From Arthrobacter citreus (lineage in GTDB: Bacteria > Actinomycetota > Actinomycetes > Actinomycetales > Micrococcaceae), in contig NZ_VTFV01000006.1 of assembly GCF_009192745.1 (NCBI RefSeq), positions 1 to 64,000 of the forward strand: a stretch of 64,000 nucleotides of DNA. Direction: 5' to 3'. Shown here piece after piece: positions 35,248 through 44,549 of the stretch. Made by a program: the position numbers and the translations under genes. Numbering within the stretch: the first letter of the stretch is position 1; each line of letters begins with the position of its first letter. The notes under the pieces are model-generated. The model ran no database searches, was not told the DNA's origin, and saw only the letters and a list, made by a program, of their open reading frames with translations.

Positions 35248-35928
35248 ATGGCCGCGGGGTCGAAGAGTGAGGCCACCCGGCAGCGGCTGGCTGAGGCAGC
35301 AACAAGACAGTTCCGCACCCTCGGTTTTGAGCGGACCACCATGCGCGGGATCGCCGCAGAAGCCGGCGTCTCCGTGGGCAACGCCTACTACTACTTCTCC
35401 TCCAAGGACGCGATCGTCGCCGAGCTCTACCGGTCGCTGCAGAACCAGCACCGCTCCGCGGCCCTGCCCCAGCTGCGCGAGGGCCACAACCTCGGCGAGC
35501 ACCTGCGGGTCATCCTGCAGGCGAACCTTGACGTGCTGGCTCCGTACCACTCGCTGGGACACCAGTTCCTGAAGACGGCAGCCCTGCCGGTGCCCCCTGG
35601 CACCCGGAAGTCCTCCACGCCGGCCGACGCCGAGCAGGTGGGCCGCGGCAAGTCGATCGCCGTCTACCGCCAGGCGGTGCAGGCTGCCCGGCCGCAGCCG
35701 CCGCTGGCCGTGCGCGATGACCTGCCCGAACTGCTGTGGCTGGTCCAGATGGGCGTGACGCTGTTCTGGGTCTACGATTCCTCGCCCGGTCAGGCCCGCT
35801 CCCGGCGCCTGGTCACAAATACCGCTCCCCTCGTGGCCAAGCTGGTGATCCTCTCCCGCCTACCCGTAGTGCGCAATATCGTGGAAGATGTGGTGAAGCT
35901 GCTGCGAGGAGCGCGATCGCATGACTGA
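35248..35928 (+). CDS. TetR family transcriptional regulator
   Basis: A 226-residue TetR-type repressor. The N-terminal DNA-binding helices are TRQRLAEAATRQFRTLGFERTT and IAAEAGVSVGNAYYYFSSKD, the classic HTH with the Y-Y-Y-F turn. The C-terminal ligand domain is all helical and not assignable to a known ligand. AGGGG precedes ATG by about 5 bases. The perfect palindrome at 35182 is its likely operator, and the next gene overlaps it by 8 bp. Confidence 0.88.
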   Translation: MAAGSKSEATRQRLAEAATRQFRTLGFERTTMRGIAAEAGVSVGNAYYYFSSKDAIVAELYRSLQNQHRSAALPQLREGHNLGEHLRVILQANLDVLAPYHSLGHQFLKTAALPVPPGTRKSSTPADAEQVGRGKSIAVYRQAVQAARPQPPLAVRDDLPELLWLVQMGVTLFWVYDSSPGQARSRRLVTNTAPLVAKLVILSRLPVVRNIVEDVVKLLRGARSHD

Positions 35929-36403
35929 AAAAGCGGATGACGACGGCGTCTCCCCGGCGGATGCCGAACGTTCCCCTTCCGCCGGGGGCGCGCCTTTCCT
36001 GCTCGCGCCCCGCGTAACATTCGGCCCCACCGCGTTTGTCACCGGATATGCCATCGCCTGCCTGCTGGTTGCCCTGATAGCCACGGTGGCGATTGGCTGG
36101 GGGACCTCGCGGGATTTCTGGGGTTATCTCTGGATCATCGTGATTGCCGCGTTCTACGCCGCCGGCATCGGCCTGGTGACCGCCGCTCCGGTGGGCCTGG
36201 CCCTGGGGCTGCTGCTGCGGGACGTCCCCAACCAGTGGCTTCATGTACTGGCCTTTTTCCTGGTGCCCACGATCCTTGCCTGGGCAGTCATCGGGTTCAT
36301 TGCCGGATCCATTGGCGTGCCCCTGCTGATGGCGCTGGCGATCGGGGTCTCCGCTGCCACCGGACGGCTTGCCGTCTGGCGCCTTATGGACGTGCGCTAC
36401 TAG
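35921..36403 (+). CDS. Small integral membrane protein, unknown
   Basis: A 160-residue protein with four hydrophobic helices (about 40-60, 65-90, 100-125, 130-150) after a 30-residue polar acidic N-terminus. No family is recognised. It overlaps the TetR gene by 8 bp with its own GAGGAG site about 9 bases upstream, so both are probably coexpressed and under the same operator; it may be the regulator's functional partner. Confidence 0.6.
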   Translation: MTEKADDDGVSPADAERSPSAGGAPFLLAPRVTFGPTAFVTGYAIACLLVALIATVAIGWGTSRDFWGYLWIIVIAAFYAAGIGLVTAAPVGLALGLLLRDVPNQWLHVLAFFLVPTILAWAVIGFIAGSIGVPLLMALAIGVSAATGRLAVWRLMDVRY

Positions 36404-36464
36404 TACGGCGGCCTGCAGCGAAACCGGGTGGCGGGCCGCGGCGGATTAGGTAGAAGATGGACCC

Positions 36465-37292
36465 ATGTCTTCAACAACACATCCCCCCGTCACGCTCACG
36501 ATCGCTGGCTCCGAAGCCACCGGCGGGGCTGGCGCCCAGGCCGACCTCAAGACGTTCCAGGAACTGGGAACCTACGGCATCACGGCCCTGACCTGCATTG
36601 TCTCCTTCGACCCGAAGGACAACTGGAACCACCGCTTCGTTCCGGTTGACCCGCAGGTGATCGCAGACCAGCTGGAGGCTATCCAGACCGCCTATGACCT
36701 GGGCACCGTGAAGATTGGCATGCTGGGCACCCCGGCAACCATCGACACAGTGGCCAAGGCCCTGCAGAGCCAGGCCTGGACGAACATCGTGCTGGATCCG
36801 GTTCTGATCTGCAAAGGCCAGGAGCCCGGAGCAGCCCTGGATACCGACCAGGCGCTGAAGGCACAGATCCTTCCGCTGGCAACCTTCGTCACCCCGAACC
36901 ACTTCGAATCCATGTCGCTTGCCGGTATGGATTCGATCGACTCCGTGGAAGACCTCAAGGAGGCAGCAAAGCGCATCCACGAGGCCTCGGGTGCCGTTGT
37001 GCTCGCCAAGGGCGGCGTACGGCTGGAAGGCGAGGACGCCGTTGACGTTTTCTATGACGGCGAGACCATGGAGGTGCTCCGCGCGCCCAAGGTTGGCGAC
37101 GTCGCCGTCAGCGGTGCCGGGTGCACACTGGCTGCCGCCATCACCGCCGAGCTGGCCAAGGGCGCAACCCCCCTTGAAGCGGCCCGCACTGCCAAGGCGT
37201 TCGTGACGGAAGGCATCCGCAACCGGGTTTCTTCCCACACACCCTTCGATGCCCTGTGGCAGGGCGGCGCGGCCAGCGGCCCTGCGCTCTAA
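36465..37292 (+). CDS. pdxK: Pyridoxal kinase of the Cys-type (PdxK/ThiD-like ribokinase fold)
   Basis: A 275-residue ribokinase-fold enzyme. N-terminal IAGSEATGGAGAQADLKTFQE and the ATP-side end GDVAVSGAGCTLAAAI are diagnostic. The GAGCT motif replaces the usual G-T-G-D anion-hole Asp with Cys. This Cys version is known in Staphylococcus and Bacillus PdxK, where it forms a hemithioacetal with pyridoxal, so I favour vitamin B6 salvage over HMP kinase ThiD. No thiamine genes are nearby. A strong terminator follows. Confidence 0.82.
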   Translation: MSSTTHPPVTLTIAGSEATGGAGAQADLKTFQELGTYGITALTCIVSFDPKDNWNHRFVPVDPQVIADQLEAIQTAYDLGTVKIGMLGTPATIDTVAKALQSQAWTNIVLDPVLICKGQEPGAALDTDQALKAQILPLATFVTPNHFESMSLAGMDSIDSVEDLKEAAKRIHEASGAVVLAKGGVRLEGEDAVDVFYDGETMEVLRAPKVGDVAVSGAGCTLAAAITAELAKGATPLEAARTAKAFVTEGIRNRVSSHTPFDALWQGGAASGPAL

Positions 37293-37320
37293 CAGCATTC
37301 CGGCATTCTCCAAAATCCCC

Positions 37321-37366
37321 AAGAGCGGCCTTTCCACCGATTTCCCGGTGTAAAGGCCGCTCTTTT
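37321..37366 (+). terminator. Terminator after pdxK
   Basis: Arms AAGAGCGGCCTTT (37321-37333) and AAAGGCCGCTCTT (37352-37364) pair perfectly over 13 bp, with an inner CACCG/CGGTG extension, and end in a short T run. It is 28 bp after the pdxK stop. Confidence 0.85.
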
Positions 37367-37691
37367 GCTGCCCGGAGGGAAACCGTTCTCCACATTCAAC
37401 TCCTGCAACTTTACAAACAGTGCTGAGCAGGCGTGTCAATACCTCCGCCCTGTAATTCAGCCGGTTTCCCTAAACCTTTGACCTACGCGTTTACTCCCTT
37501 AGGGTGTGCCTACGGCTGCAGGCATTTCGGGGGCCGAAGGTGCATGCTGACACCCCAAACGGGGGTTGGGGGCACAAAAGGAAAGCTGTCACGTGTGTCA
37601 GCAGCCGGTGGATTTTGTTCAAGGATTCCTAGTCTCTAGGTCTTCCACGGCATTCTTCCGGTAACGCGCGGCGGAATGTTCAAGGAGCAAA
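37367..37691 (+). other. 325-bp leader region of the subtilase gene
   Basis: No gene is visible. The region contains a near-palindrome GCTGTCACGTGTGTCAGC (37585-37602) and several G/C-run inverted repeats around 37505-37575, such as ACCCCAAACGGGGGTTGGGG. An AAGGAG ribosome site lies at about 37681. I checked for known riboswitch cores and found none that fits. The long structured leader suggests regulated expression of the secreted protease. Confidence 0.45.
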
Positions 37692-40600
37692 ATGAGACGG
37701 TCCATTCATCACAGGCCAGGGGCTGTGGCTACTGCCGCAGTTGCCGGCCTCGCACTCACGGCAGGCCTTGGCCTACCGGCCCAGGCAACCGAACCCGCCG
37801 GCACGGACAACGCTGCCCAGGGATTCGCAGTACAGAAGTTTGCGGAGCAGAAGGTATCCCCGAGCCTCCGCGGCGTCGACGGCGAGGTCTCCGTCTACGT
37901 TCAGTTCACCGGCGAGGGCGCCTTCGAGCAAACCCAGCCGGACGCGGTCAAGGAAGGCAAGCTGGATCCGGTAGTCGACGCTCCGCGCGTGCAGCAGATC
38001 CGGTCGGCCATTGAGTCGCAGGCTGAGTCGGTGGCCGCGGAAGCGGACGCCAGCACCCTCTACACCACCACCAACAGCCTTCCCGGCGTGGGCATCGTTG
38101 GCGATGCCGAAGCCATCAAGGCGCTGGCAGAGCGCGACGACGTCGCCAAGATCACCCGGATCGTTCCCAAGACGATCGATAACAAGGGCGCGGACATCGA
38201 TACCCGCGCGCTCAACGCCTGGGTCGAACGCCAGCAGACCGGCGACGGGATCACCATCGCCGTCCTGGACACCGGCATCGACTACACGCACAGTGATTTC
38301 GGCGGCCCCGGAACCATCGAAGCGTACGAAGCGGCCCAGGCGTCCCCGGTCATCCCCGCTGCTGACAGCGGCCTGATCGACGCGATCAAGTTCATTGGCG
38401 GCTACGACCTGGTGGGCGATGACTACAACGCCGACCCGTCCGCTGCGAACTACCAGCCGGTCCCCAAGCCGGACCTCAACCCGATGGACTGCCAGGGCCA
38501 TGGCACCCACGTGGCCGGCACCGCCGCCGGTTACGGAACCCTGGCCGACGGCAGCACCTTCAGGGGCGACTACTCCTCGCTGACGGCGCAGACCGTCAAT
38601 GACATGCGCATCGGCCCGGGTTCGGCTCCGGAAGCACAGCTGGTAAGCATCCGCGTCTTCGGCTGCACCGGTTCCTCCGAGGTAGTGGGCCAGGCCCTCG
38701 ACTACGTTCTGGATCCCAACGGCGACGGCGACTTCTCCGACCGCGCGCAGGTTGTGAACATGTCCCTGGGCTCCGACTACGCCCCGGTGGACGATCCCGA
38801 GAATGACATCGTGGACAAGCTGACCGAACAGGGCATCCTCTCCGTCGTCGCGTCAGGCAACGCCGGCGACGTCTACAACGTGGGCGGCTCCCCGGGCAAC
38901 GCCAAGTCCTCCCTGACCGTGGCCAGCACCATCGGTTCCCAGATTTCCCTGGACCGCGCCGATGTCCTGGCCCCGGCAGAACTGGAAGGTTCAGCTGCCG
39001 GCCAGTATTCGGTGAACTTCAACTACTCCGATCCGGCAGTAACGCCTGAGCGGCTCACCGGCGACGTGGTGGCAGCACCTGCCTCCAACGCCTTCGGCTG
39101 CAACCCTTTCCCCGCCGGCTCCCTGACGGACAAATGGGTCTGGATCCAGTGGGAAGACGAAACCGGCGGATTCCCCTGTGGATCCGGCGCCCGCTTCAAC
39201 CATGCCCAGGCCGCCGGTGCGACCGGCGTCGTCCTGGATTCCCCGCGTGACGTGTTCGACGCCGGTATCGGTGGCAACACCACCCTCCCGGGCATCCAGC
39301 TCAACCGTGAGTCCTCCGACCGGCTGCGTCCGGCCGCAGTGGCCGGAACCCTGACCCTGCAGCTCGACCCGGCGTACATGGGTGCAGCGTCCGGGCCGTC
39401 CAACGCACTGGACACCGTCAGCTCCTTCTCCTCCCGTGGCCTGCACGGCTCCAACGGCGTGGTGAAGCCCGACGTCGCTGCTCCCGGTTCCTCGATCGGC
39501 TCGGCCAGTGTGGGTTCGGGCAACGGCGCCTCGGTCAGCAGCGGTACGTCCATGGCGACTCCGCATGTTGCCGGCCTGGCAGCCCTGCTGTACGCCGCGA
39601 CGGATTACACGCCGTACGAAGTCAAGAACACCATCATGAACACGGCCACCCATGACGTCCTGGCAGCCAACGGCGCTGTGCACGGTCCCAACCGTGTCGG
39701 TTCCGGACGCGTGGATGTCCTTGATGCCGTGAACTCCAAGGTCATGGCCTACGACTCCGAGGACCAGACGCTCACCAGCGTCAACTTCGGCGTCCTGGAG
39801 GTCGGTGCAGACGCACTGACCGTCACCCGCAAGGTCACGGTCCAGAACAAGTCGGACCGGCCGCGCAACTTCGACGTCAGCTACCTGCCGGCATCGACCA
39901 TGCCCGGCGTGGAAATCACCACGGCGCCGACCGTCAGCGTTGGCGCAAATGCCAAGGCGACGGTGGACGTGACGCTTTCCATCGCTGATCCGGCCACCCT
40001 GGCAAAGACGCTCGATCCCGCAGCTGACGCAGAGCAGCTGGGCCTCCCGCGCCAGTTCCTCGCTGACGTGTCCGGACGCGTCCAGCTGGCAAGTGCCGGC
40101 ATCCCCACCCTGCGTGTGCCCGTCTACTCGGCCCCCAAGCCGACGTCGGACATGACCGCCGGAACGGAGATCAGCTTCGCCGATTCCGAGGCGCTGGCAG
40201 CGGACGTGACCCTCACGGGACGCGACCTGCTCCAGGGAAGCGACGCATCCACCTATCTCTCCCTGGTTTCGCCGCTGGTCCTTGGCGCCCAGAGCGACAA
40301 GCGGGATGACCTGGCGCTTGAATCCATGAACTCCATGGATCTCTCAGCAGTCGGTGCTTCCACCACCGTCCCGGCCGTGAAGGCCGCGGGCGGAGACCCG
40401 CTGGACGGCGTTCTCAACTTCGGCCTCAGCACGTGGGACAACTGGCCCATCCTGGGCGGCCACAATGAGGTCAACGTCGAGATCGACACCAATATGGACG
40501 GCACGGCCGACTACCTCGTGGCCACCGGCCGGGCCGATGACCTGGACCTGGTCCTGGTGAACACCTACCGGTTGAACCCGGATGGCACGTCAACCCTGGT

Positions 40601-41318
40601 TGACCAGACCGGCGCCAACGGCCTGCTCGGCAACACGGACACCAACACCTTCGACAGCAACACGGTGACCCTGCCGGTGAGCGTCGCTGCCCTGGGGCTG
40701 GATCCGGCTGCCGGATCGCTGCCGCTGCAGTACAAGGTGGTGACGTGGAGCCTGTACAACGTCAATGAAGCCGGACAGACTGTCCCGGTGGATTCGACGG
40801 AGTTCATTCCGTTCGACGCCGCTAACCCGGCCCTGTGGTTCTCCGGTGCTTCGCCGGACGCCCTCTTTGCCGACGTCGACGGCGGAAAGCTCACCGTCAA
40901 CCGCAGCCAGGAGACCACCGAAGCTTCGGCGCTGTTCCTGCACCTGCACAACGCCACCGGAGACCTCTCCGGTACCGCGGGCCTCGGCGAACGTGCCGAG
41001 ATCCTGCCGGTTGTTGTCCCCGAGAAGGTGGTGAACCCGGTCAGCGCCGCCAGCAAGTGCAACGCGTTCAAGGCCGAGATCACCGTGACCCTCACGAACA
41101 ACGGCGACCGCCGCGCGGACATCGACCTGAAGTCCCCGCACGGCAATGCCAAGGTCATGAAGCTCGAGCCGGGACAGACGACGACGGCGGTCATCAAGAC
41201 CCGCCAGCTGTCCGTTGCCGCCGGTGAAGTGAGCGCCCATTACAAGTTCCTCGGTAAGGGCAAGGCTGAAAAGGTGGACTACACCGCGTCCTACGGCGCA
41301 GTGAAGTGCAGCCGCTAG
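37692..41318 (+). CDS. Secreted subtilisin-like serine protease (S8 family) with PA domain
   Basis: A 1208-residue exoenzyme. A signal peptide (MRRSIHHRPGAVATAAVAGL) ends near AQA at residue 35, followed by an inhibitor-like propeptide region (40-170). The catalytic triad is complete: Asp in AVLDTGIDYTHSDF (about 192), His in GHGTHVAGTAAG (about 270) and Ser in SSGTSMATPHVAGLAALL (about 618). A PA domain is inserted at about 450-555, as in lactocepin/C5a-type subtilases. The C-terminal 500 residues are Fn3-like strand-rich modules. It would degrade extracellular protein. AAGGAG precedes ATG by 5 bases. Confidence 0.92.
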   Translation: MRRSIHHRPGAVATAAVAGLALTAGLGLPAQATEPAGTDNAAQGFAVQKFAEQKVSPSLRGVDGEVSVYVQFTGEGAFEQTQPDAVKEGKLDPVVDAPRVQQIRSAIESQAESVAAEADASTLYTTTNSLPGVGIVGDAEAIKALAERDDVAKITRIVPKTIDNKGADIDTRALNAWVERQQTGDGITIAVLDTGIDYTHSDFGGPGTIEAYEAAQASPVIPAADSGLIDAIKFIGGYDLVGDDYNADPSAANYQPVPKPDLNPMDCQGHGTHVAGTAAGYGTLADGSTFRGDYSSLTAQTVNDMRIGPGSAPEAQLVSIRVFGCTGSSEVVGQALDYVLDPNGDGDFSDRAQVVNMSLGSDYAPVDDPENDIVDKLTEQGILSVVASGNAGDVYNVGGSPGNAKSSLTVASTIGSQISLDRADVLAPAELEGSAAGQYSVNFNYSDPAVTPERLTGDVVAAPASNAFGCNPFPAGSLTDKWVWIQWEDETGGFPCGSGARFNHAQAAGATGVVLDSPRDVFDAGIGGNTTLPGIQLNRESSDRLRPAAVAGTLTLQLDPAYMGAASGPSNALDTVSSFSSRGLHGSNGVVKPDVAAPGSSIGSASVGSGNGASVSSGTSMATPHVAGLAALLYAATDYTPYEVKNTIMNTATHDVLAANGAVHGPNRVGSGRVDVLDAVNSKVMAYDSEDQTLTSVNFGVLEVGADALTVTRKVTVQNKSDRPRNFDVSYLPASTMPGVEITTAPTVSVGANAKATVDVTLSIADPATLAKTLDPAADAEQLGLPRQFLADVSGRVQLASAGIPTLRVPVYSAPKPTSDMTAGTEISFADSEALAADVTLTGRDLLQGSDASTYLSLVSPLVLGAQSDKRDDLALESMNSMDLSAVGASTTVPAVKAAGGDPLDGVLNFGLSTWDNWPILGGHNEVNVEIDTNMDGTADYLVATGRADDLDLVLVNTYRLNPDGTSTLVDQTGANGLLGNTDTNTFDSNTVTLPVSVAALGLDPAAGSLPLQYKVVTWSLYNVNEAGQTVPVDSTEFIPFDAANPALWFSGASPDALFADVDGGKLTVNRSQETTEASALFLHLHNATGDLSGTAGLGERAEILPVVVPEKVVNPVSAASKCNAFKAEITVTLTNNGDRRADIDLKSPHGNAKVMKLEPGQTTTAVIKTRQLSVAAGEVSAHYKFLGKGKAEKVDYTASYGAVKCSR

Positions 41319-41338
41319 TGCATTAGCCAGCTAGCAAG

Positions 41339-41377
41339 GAGCGGGCCCGGGAGACTATCCCGGGCCCGCTCTTGTTT
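41339..41377. terminator. Terminator between the subtilase and the cyclase gene
   Basis: GAGCGGGCCCGGG pairs with CCCGGGCCCGCTC (13 bp) around GACTAT-like loop bases, followed by TTGTTTTG. It lies 20 bp after the subtilase stop and 14 bp before the convergent cyclase stop. Confidence 0.85.
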
Positions 41378-41390
41378 TGTGGCCAGTGCG

Positions 41391-42032
41391 CTAGACCCAG
41401 GCGACGGCCCGTACCGGTGCTCCGTCCGCCGAGGCGAGATGAAGGGGGAAGAACCCCACCCGGCAGCGGGAAGGCAGCGTAGCCGCACCGCGGACGTTCT
41501 CGACGATCAGCCCGTCGGATCCAAGGACAAGCTCATGGACCAGCAGGCTGAACTCCTGCCCGGGCTGAAGTGTCCGGTCCGGGTTCAGGGTGTCAACCGC
41601 CAGCACCCGCATGCCACGGCTCCACAGCTCTTCCGCCGCAGCCAGGGATAGAACGGGGTGCAACAGGTACTCCCCTGTGCCAAAGAGGCGGTCCCATCCG
41701 GTGGCCAGCAGGACTATCCCCGGCACTGTTCCAGTAACCTGGCCGGCCAGATGGTGCCAGGAAATCTCGGCATCCGGTTCCAGGCGAGGGAGGTGCAGCA
41801 CCAGGGCTTCGCCCGTCAGCTCCTCCAGCCCAACCTCGGAGGTGGTGCGGCCGCCTTCAATGCTGTGGCACGGTGCATCGAAATGGGTTCCGCTGTGGCT
41901 GCCCAGATGCAGGCGCGCCACCTGGGCTCCGTCCGCGCTGATGCTCAATGCACCGCTGATCTCCACCTCCGGGTCACCGGGGAAGACCTGCATTCCGGAG
42001 GAAACGACGTGGGTCAGGTCGACGATGGCCAA
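41391..42032 (-). CDS. Cyclase-family hydrolase (kynurenine formamidase-like)
   Basis: About 213 residues. The metal-binding signature HSGTHFDAPCH (H-x-G-T-H-x-D) and the DTLNPD stretch define the cyclase/formamidase family, which hydrolyses amides or cyclic compounds. I place the start at TTG 42032, giving MAIVDLTHVVSSGMQVFPGDP, the usual family N-terminus; AGG lies about 6 bases upstream. Longer versions would run through the transporter gene. It follows the NCS1 transporter by 7 bp, so the transporter probably imports its substrate or a precursor. Confidence 0.78.
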   Translation of the reverse strand: MAIVDLTHVVSSGMQVFPGDPEVEISGALSISADGAQVARLHLGSHSGTHFDAPCHSIEGGRTTSEVGLEELTGEALVLHLPRLEPDAEISWHHLAGQVTGTVPGIVLLATGWDRLFGTGEYLLHPVLSLAAAEELWSRGMRVLAVDTLNPDRTLQPGQEFSLLVHELVLGSDGLIVENVRGAATLPSRCRVGFFPLHLASADGAPVRAVAWV

Positions 42033-42039
42033 TTCGGGC

Positions 42040-43440
42040 CTATTCCGCTGCCGCCGGGGCACGGGACAGCAGTCCGTCCCCTTCGGCGGACTCCAGCTTC
42101 GGACCGGCTGCGGTCCGCGCACGTTTCCTGGCTGACACAGCGAAGTAGAGCACAAAGGTCAGCACGAAGGCCGGGATGGTGGCACCCACGGGGCTGGGCC
42201 AGACGTAGGTCAGCACATAGGAGGCCGCCGCACCCACTGCCCACACCGCAATGGCTGCCCAATTGACGCCGGCGGTGTACCAGTACGCGCCTCCGCTGGG
42301 ACGAAGAATGTCCCTGCTGTAGCTGCCGCGCCTGATGATGTAGTAGTCCACGATCATGATCGCGAAGACGGGAACGAAGAACGCCCCAATCATGACCAGG
42401 AATCCGGTGAACTGGTCCAGGAGTGCCATCCAGGTTGAGCCGGCAATGGCGATGGCTCCGACGGCAAGCGAGGTTGGCAGGAAACGGGCTTTCCACCGTA
42501 CCTGCGCATTCACCACGGAGGTGACCATGCCGTAGACCACCATGGTGTTGGTGGCCATGACGGACATGAAGATCACGATCGCCAGCGGAGTGCCGAAAGC
42601 GCTCACGATCACGGTGGGGTCGAAGGAGGCAGCCGCGTCCCCGGAGAGAATCACGTAGCCGATCGCCGTAGCGCCCAGGACCATGGCCAGCGTCGTCGAG
42701 ATGGTATAGCCGACGCCGGATCCGATGATCCCGGCACGGCTGGACCTGGCCAGCCGGTTGAAGTCGGCAGAGAGCACTGTCCAGGAAATGGCCGTGGCAA
42801 TCACGATGTCCAGCACCATGAAGTTCGTGTATCCCAGCGACTCATCCACCTCAATCCCTCCGAACTCGGCGGGGCTGAAGGTGGTGAAGGCGCTGACGAA
42901 GACGTAGACCATGATGGCCAGAATGACTACGGCCAGCCACGGCTCCACTTTGGCAATGCCGCCGTGGCCCAGGATGGCAAGGAAAACTACCAGGGTTTGG
43001 CAGAGCACCGCGAAGAGCACCGGGCTGGAGAAGCCGGTGAACTGCTCCACTACATAGTTGACCGTCACGCCGGCCAGCATTGCCTGGACCCAGCTCCAGC
43101 CCATCAGTATCACTACGTTCGCCGCCACTGGCACCAGGCTTCCCCTGGCGCCGAAAGCTCCGCGGGTGATGGCCATTGTTGGAAGGCCGGTGCGCGTACC
43201 AATGTTGCCGATCAAGGTCAGGACGACGGCGCCCAGAAGTGTGCCGAGGATGATCATCCAGACCGCGGCACCGAAGCTGACACCGGGAACAATCAGGGTG
43301 CCCGTGAGCAGCGTTGTCACCACGAAGTTGGCTGCCAGCCAGATCATGCCAATGCGCGGCGCGGACAGGGTGCCGCGCACGGGGCCGGAGCCCTCGTTGC
43401 TCTGCTGCAGGTGCCGGTCAAGGCGGCGGTAGAGGTTCAT
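42040..43440 (-). CDS. NCS1 family nucleobase/cytosine permease-like transporter
   Basis: A 466-residue protein with 12 predicted helices. TM1-3 contain IWLAANFVVTTLLTGTLI and LPTMAITRGAFGARGSLVP, typical of cytosine-purine permeases, and WSWVQAMLAGVTV lies in TM4. NCS1 proteins import cytosine, purines, allantoin, hydantoins or thiamine precursors. With a cyclase-family amidohydrolase downstream, an amide or N-heterocycle is the likely cargo. A 28-bp near-palindrome 49 bp upstream of the start is a candidate operator. Confidence 0.83.
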   Translation of the reverse strand: MNLYRRLDRHLQQSNEGSGPVRGTLSAPRIGMIWLAANFVVTTLLTGTLIVPGVSFGAAVWMIILGTLLGAVVLTLIGNIGTRTGLPTMAITRGAFGARGSLVPVAANVVILMGWSWVQAMLAGVTVNYVVEQFTGFSSPVLFAVLCQTLVVFLAILGHGGIAKVEPWLAVVILAIMVYVFVSAFTTFSPAEFGGIEVDESLGYTNFMVLDIVIATAISWTVLSADFNRLARSSRAGIIGSGVGYTISTTLAMVLGATAIGYVILSGDAAASFDPTVIVSAFGTPLAIVIFMSVMATNTMVVYGMVTSVVNAQVRWKARFLPTSLAVGAIAIAGSTWMALLDQFTGFLVMIGAFFVPVFAIMIVDYYIIRRGSYSRDILRPSGGAYWYTAGVNWAAIAVWAVGAAASYVLTYVWPSPVGATIPAFVLTFVLYFAVSARKRARTAAGPKLESAEGDGLLSRAPAAAE

Positions 43441-43488
43441 GAGTGTCCTAGGGGGTGCGGGGCCGGGTGAGATTCCACCAATAGATTT

Positions 43489-43516
43489 CTTATAAGCAAC
43501 ATGTGTTGTCTATAAG
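43489..43516. promoter_or_regulatory. Near-palindromic operator upstream of the NCS1 transporter
   Basis: CTTATAAGCAACA (43489-43501) faces TGTTGTCTATAAG (43504-43516) across TG, with two mismatches between the 13-base arms. It is AT-rich in a GC-rich background and sits 49 bp before the transporter ATG on the opposite side. The binding protein is not identified; no regulator gene is adjacent. Confidence 0.65.
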
Positions 43517-43592
43517 TTACATGACCTCCTGGTGGCGGCCGTCACAATTCCGCCGCACTTCCGCGCCTGACACTGCAGACCCGCACGTCACG

Positions 43593-44480
43593 CTACTTCA
43601 GCAGCCGGGACATCCTGCGGTCCGCCAGCAGCTTTCCGCCGGTCTGGCAGGTGGGACAGTACTGGAGGGAAGAATCCGCGAAGGACACTTCACGCACGGT
43701 ATCGCCGCAAACGGGACAGAGCTCCCCGGTACGGGCATGGACCCGCAGCGCCCGGCGCTTCGAATCCTTCAATTCCGCGGCCGGGCGGCCTGAAGCATTG
43801 TCGATCGCTGATTCAAGGACAGCGCGCATCGCTTCGTAGAGCCGTTGGACTTCCTCCGGCTTGAGCTTTGACGCGTTCGCGAACGGGGACAGGTGGGCCG
43901 CGTGCAGGATTTCATCGCTGTACGCGTTGCCGATGCCGGCAATCACGGCCTGGTCCCGCAGCAGGCCCTTGATCTGGCCCCGGTGCCCGGCGACCAGCTG
44001 CGCGAACGTCTCCTTGTCGACGTCGAACGCTTCAGGACCCAGCCGGGCAATGCCCGGGACTTCCGCGGGGTCCCGGACCAGATAGACAGCCAGGGACTTC
44101 TTGGTTCCCGCCTCGGTGAGGTCGAAACCCGGTTCGTCCCCACCGGGTTCCGTTGCGGCGAAACGGACCCGCAGCGCCATCCGGCCCTTGCCCGGACGGA
44201 GTGTCCCGGGCTTCAGCGCATCAGACCAGCGCAGCCACCCTGCCTTGGCCAGGTGCATCACCAGATGCACGCCACCGGCCGTAATGATCAGGTACTTGCC
44301 GCGGCGCTGCACGGCAGTCACGGGGCCGTCCTGCAGCGCGCCCAGGGGCACTTCAGCGGTCTTCAGCACGGCGAAGGAAAGCACTTCGACGTCGGAAACC
44401 TGTGCGGGCGGTCCGCCGTCCGGCAGCAGTTTGGTCCGCAGGAAATCGGCGAGTCCCTGCACTTCGGGCATCTCGGGCAT
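43593..44480 (-). CDS. Fpg/Nei family DNA glycosylase
   Basis: A 295-residue base-excision repair enzyme. It begins MPEMPEVQGLADFL, so the catalytic Pro2 and Glu3 are in place. The H2TH segment IAGIGNAYSDEILHAAHLSPF and the zinc finger CPVC...YCPTC near the C-terminus are complete. Compared with Fpg (typically P-E-L-P-E-V-E) the Gln in PEVQ and the insert GGDEPGFDLTEAGTKKSL mark a divergent actinobacterial subgroup. It is divergent from the map gene, and is the second family member in the window. Confidence 0.88.
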   Translation of the reverse strand: MPEMPEVQGLADFLRTKLLPDGGPPAQVSDVEVLSFAVLKTAEVPLGALQDGPVTAVQRRGKYLIITAGGVHLVMHLAKAGWLRWSDALKPGTLRPGKGRMALRVRFAATEPGGDEPGFDLTEAGTKKSLAVYLVRDPAEVPGIARLGPEAFDVDKETFAQLVAGHRGQIKGLLRDQAVIAGIGNAYSDEILHAAHLSPFANASKLKPEEVQRLYEAMRAVLESAIDNASGRPAAELKDSKRRALRVHARTGELCPVCGDTVREVSFADSSLQYCPTCQTGGKLLADRRMSRLLK

Positions 44481-44549
44481 GCCTACACCCTAGACGGTCT
44501 GCCAGAATGCAGAACAGACGCCAATTCTCCTGCCCCCGAAAGGCACCAC

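Noticed and set aside
36465-37292. Hydroxymethylpyrimidine kinase ThiD
   Set aside because: GAGCT motif marks the Cys-type pyridoxal kinases, and no thiamine genes are adjacent.
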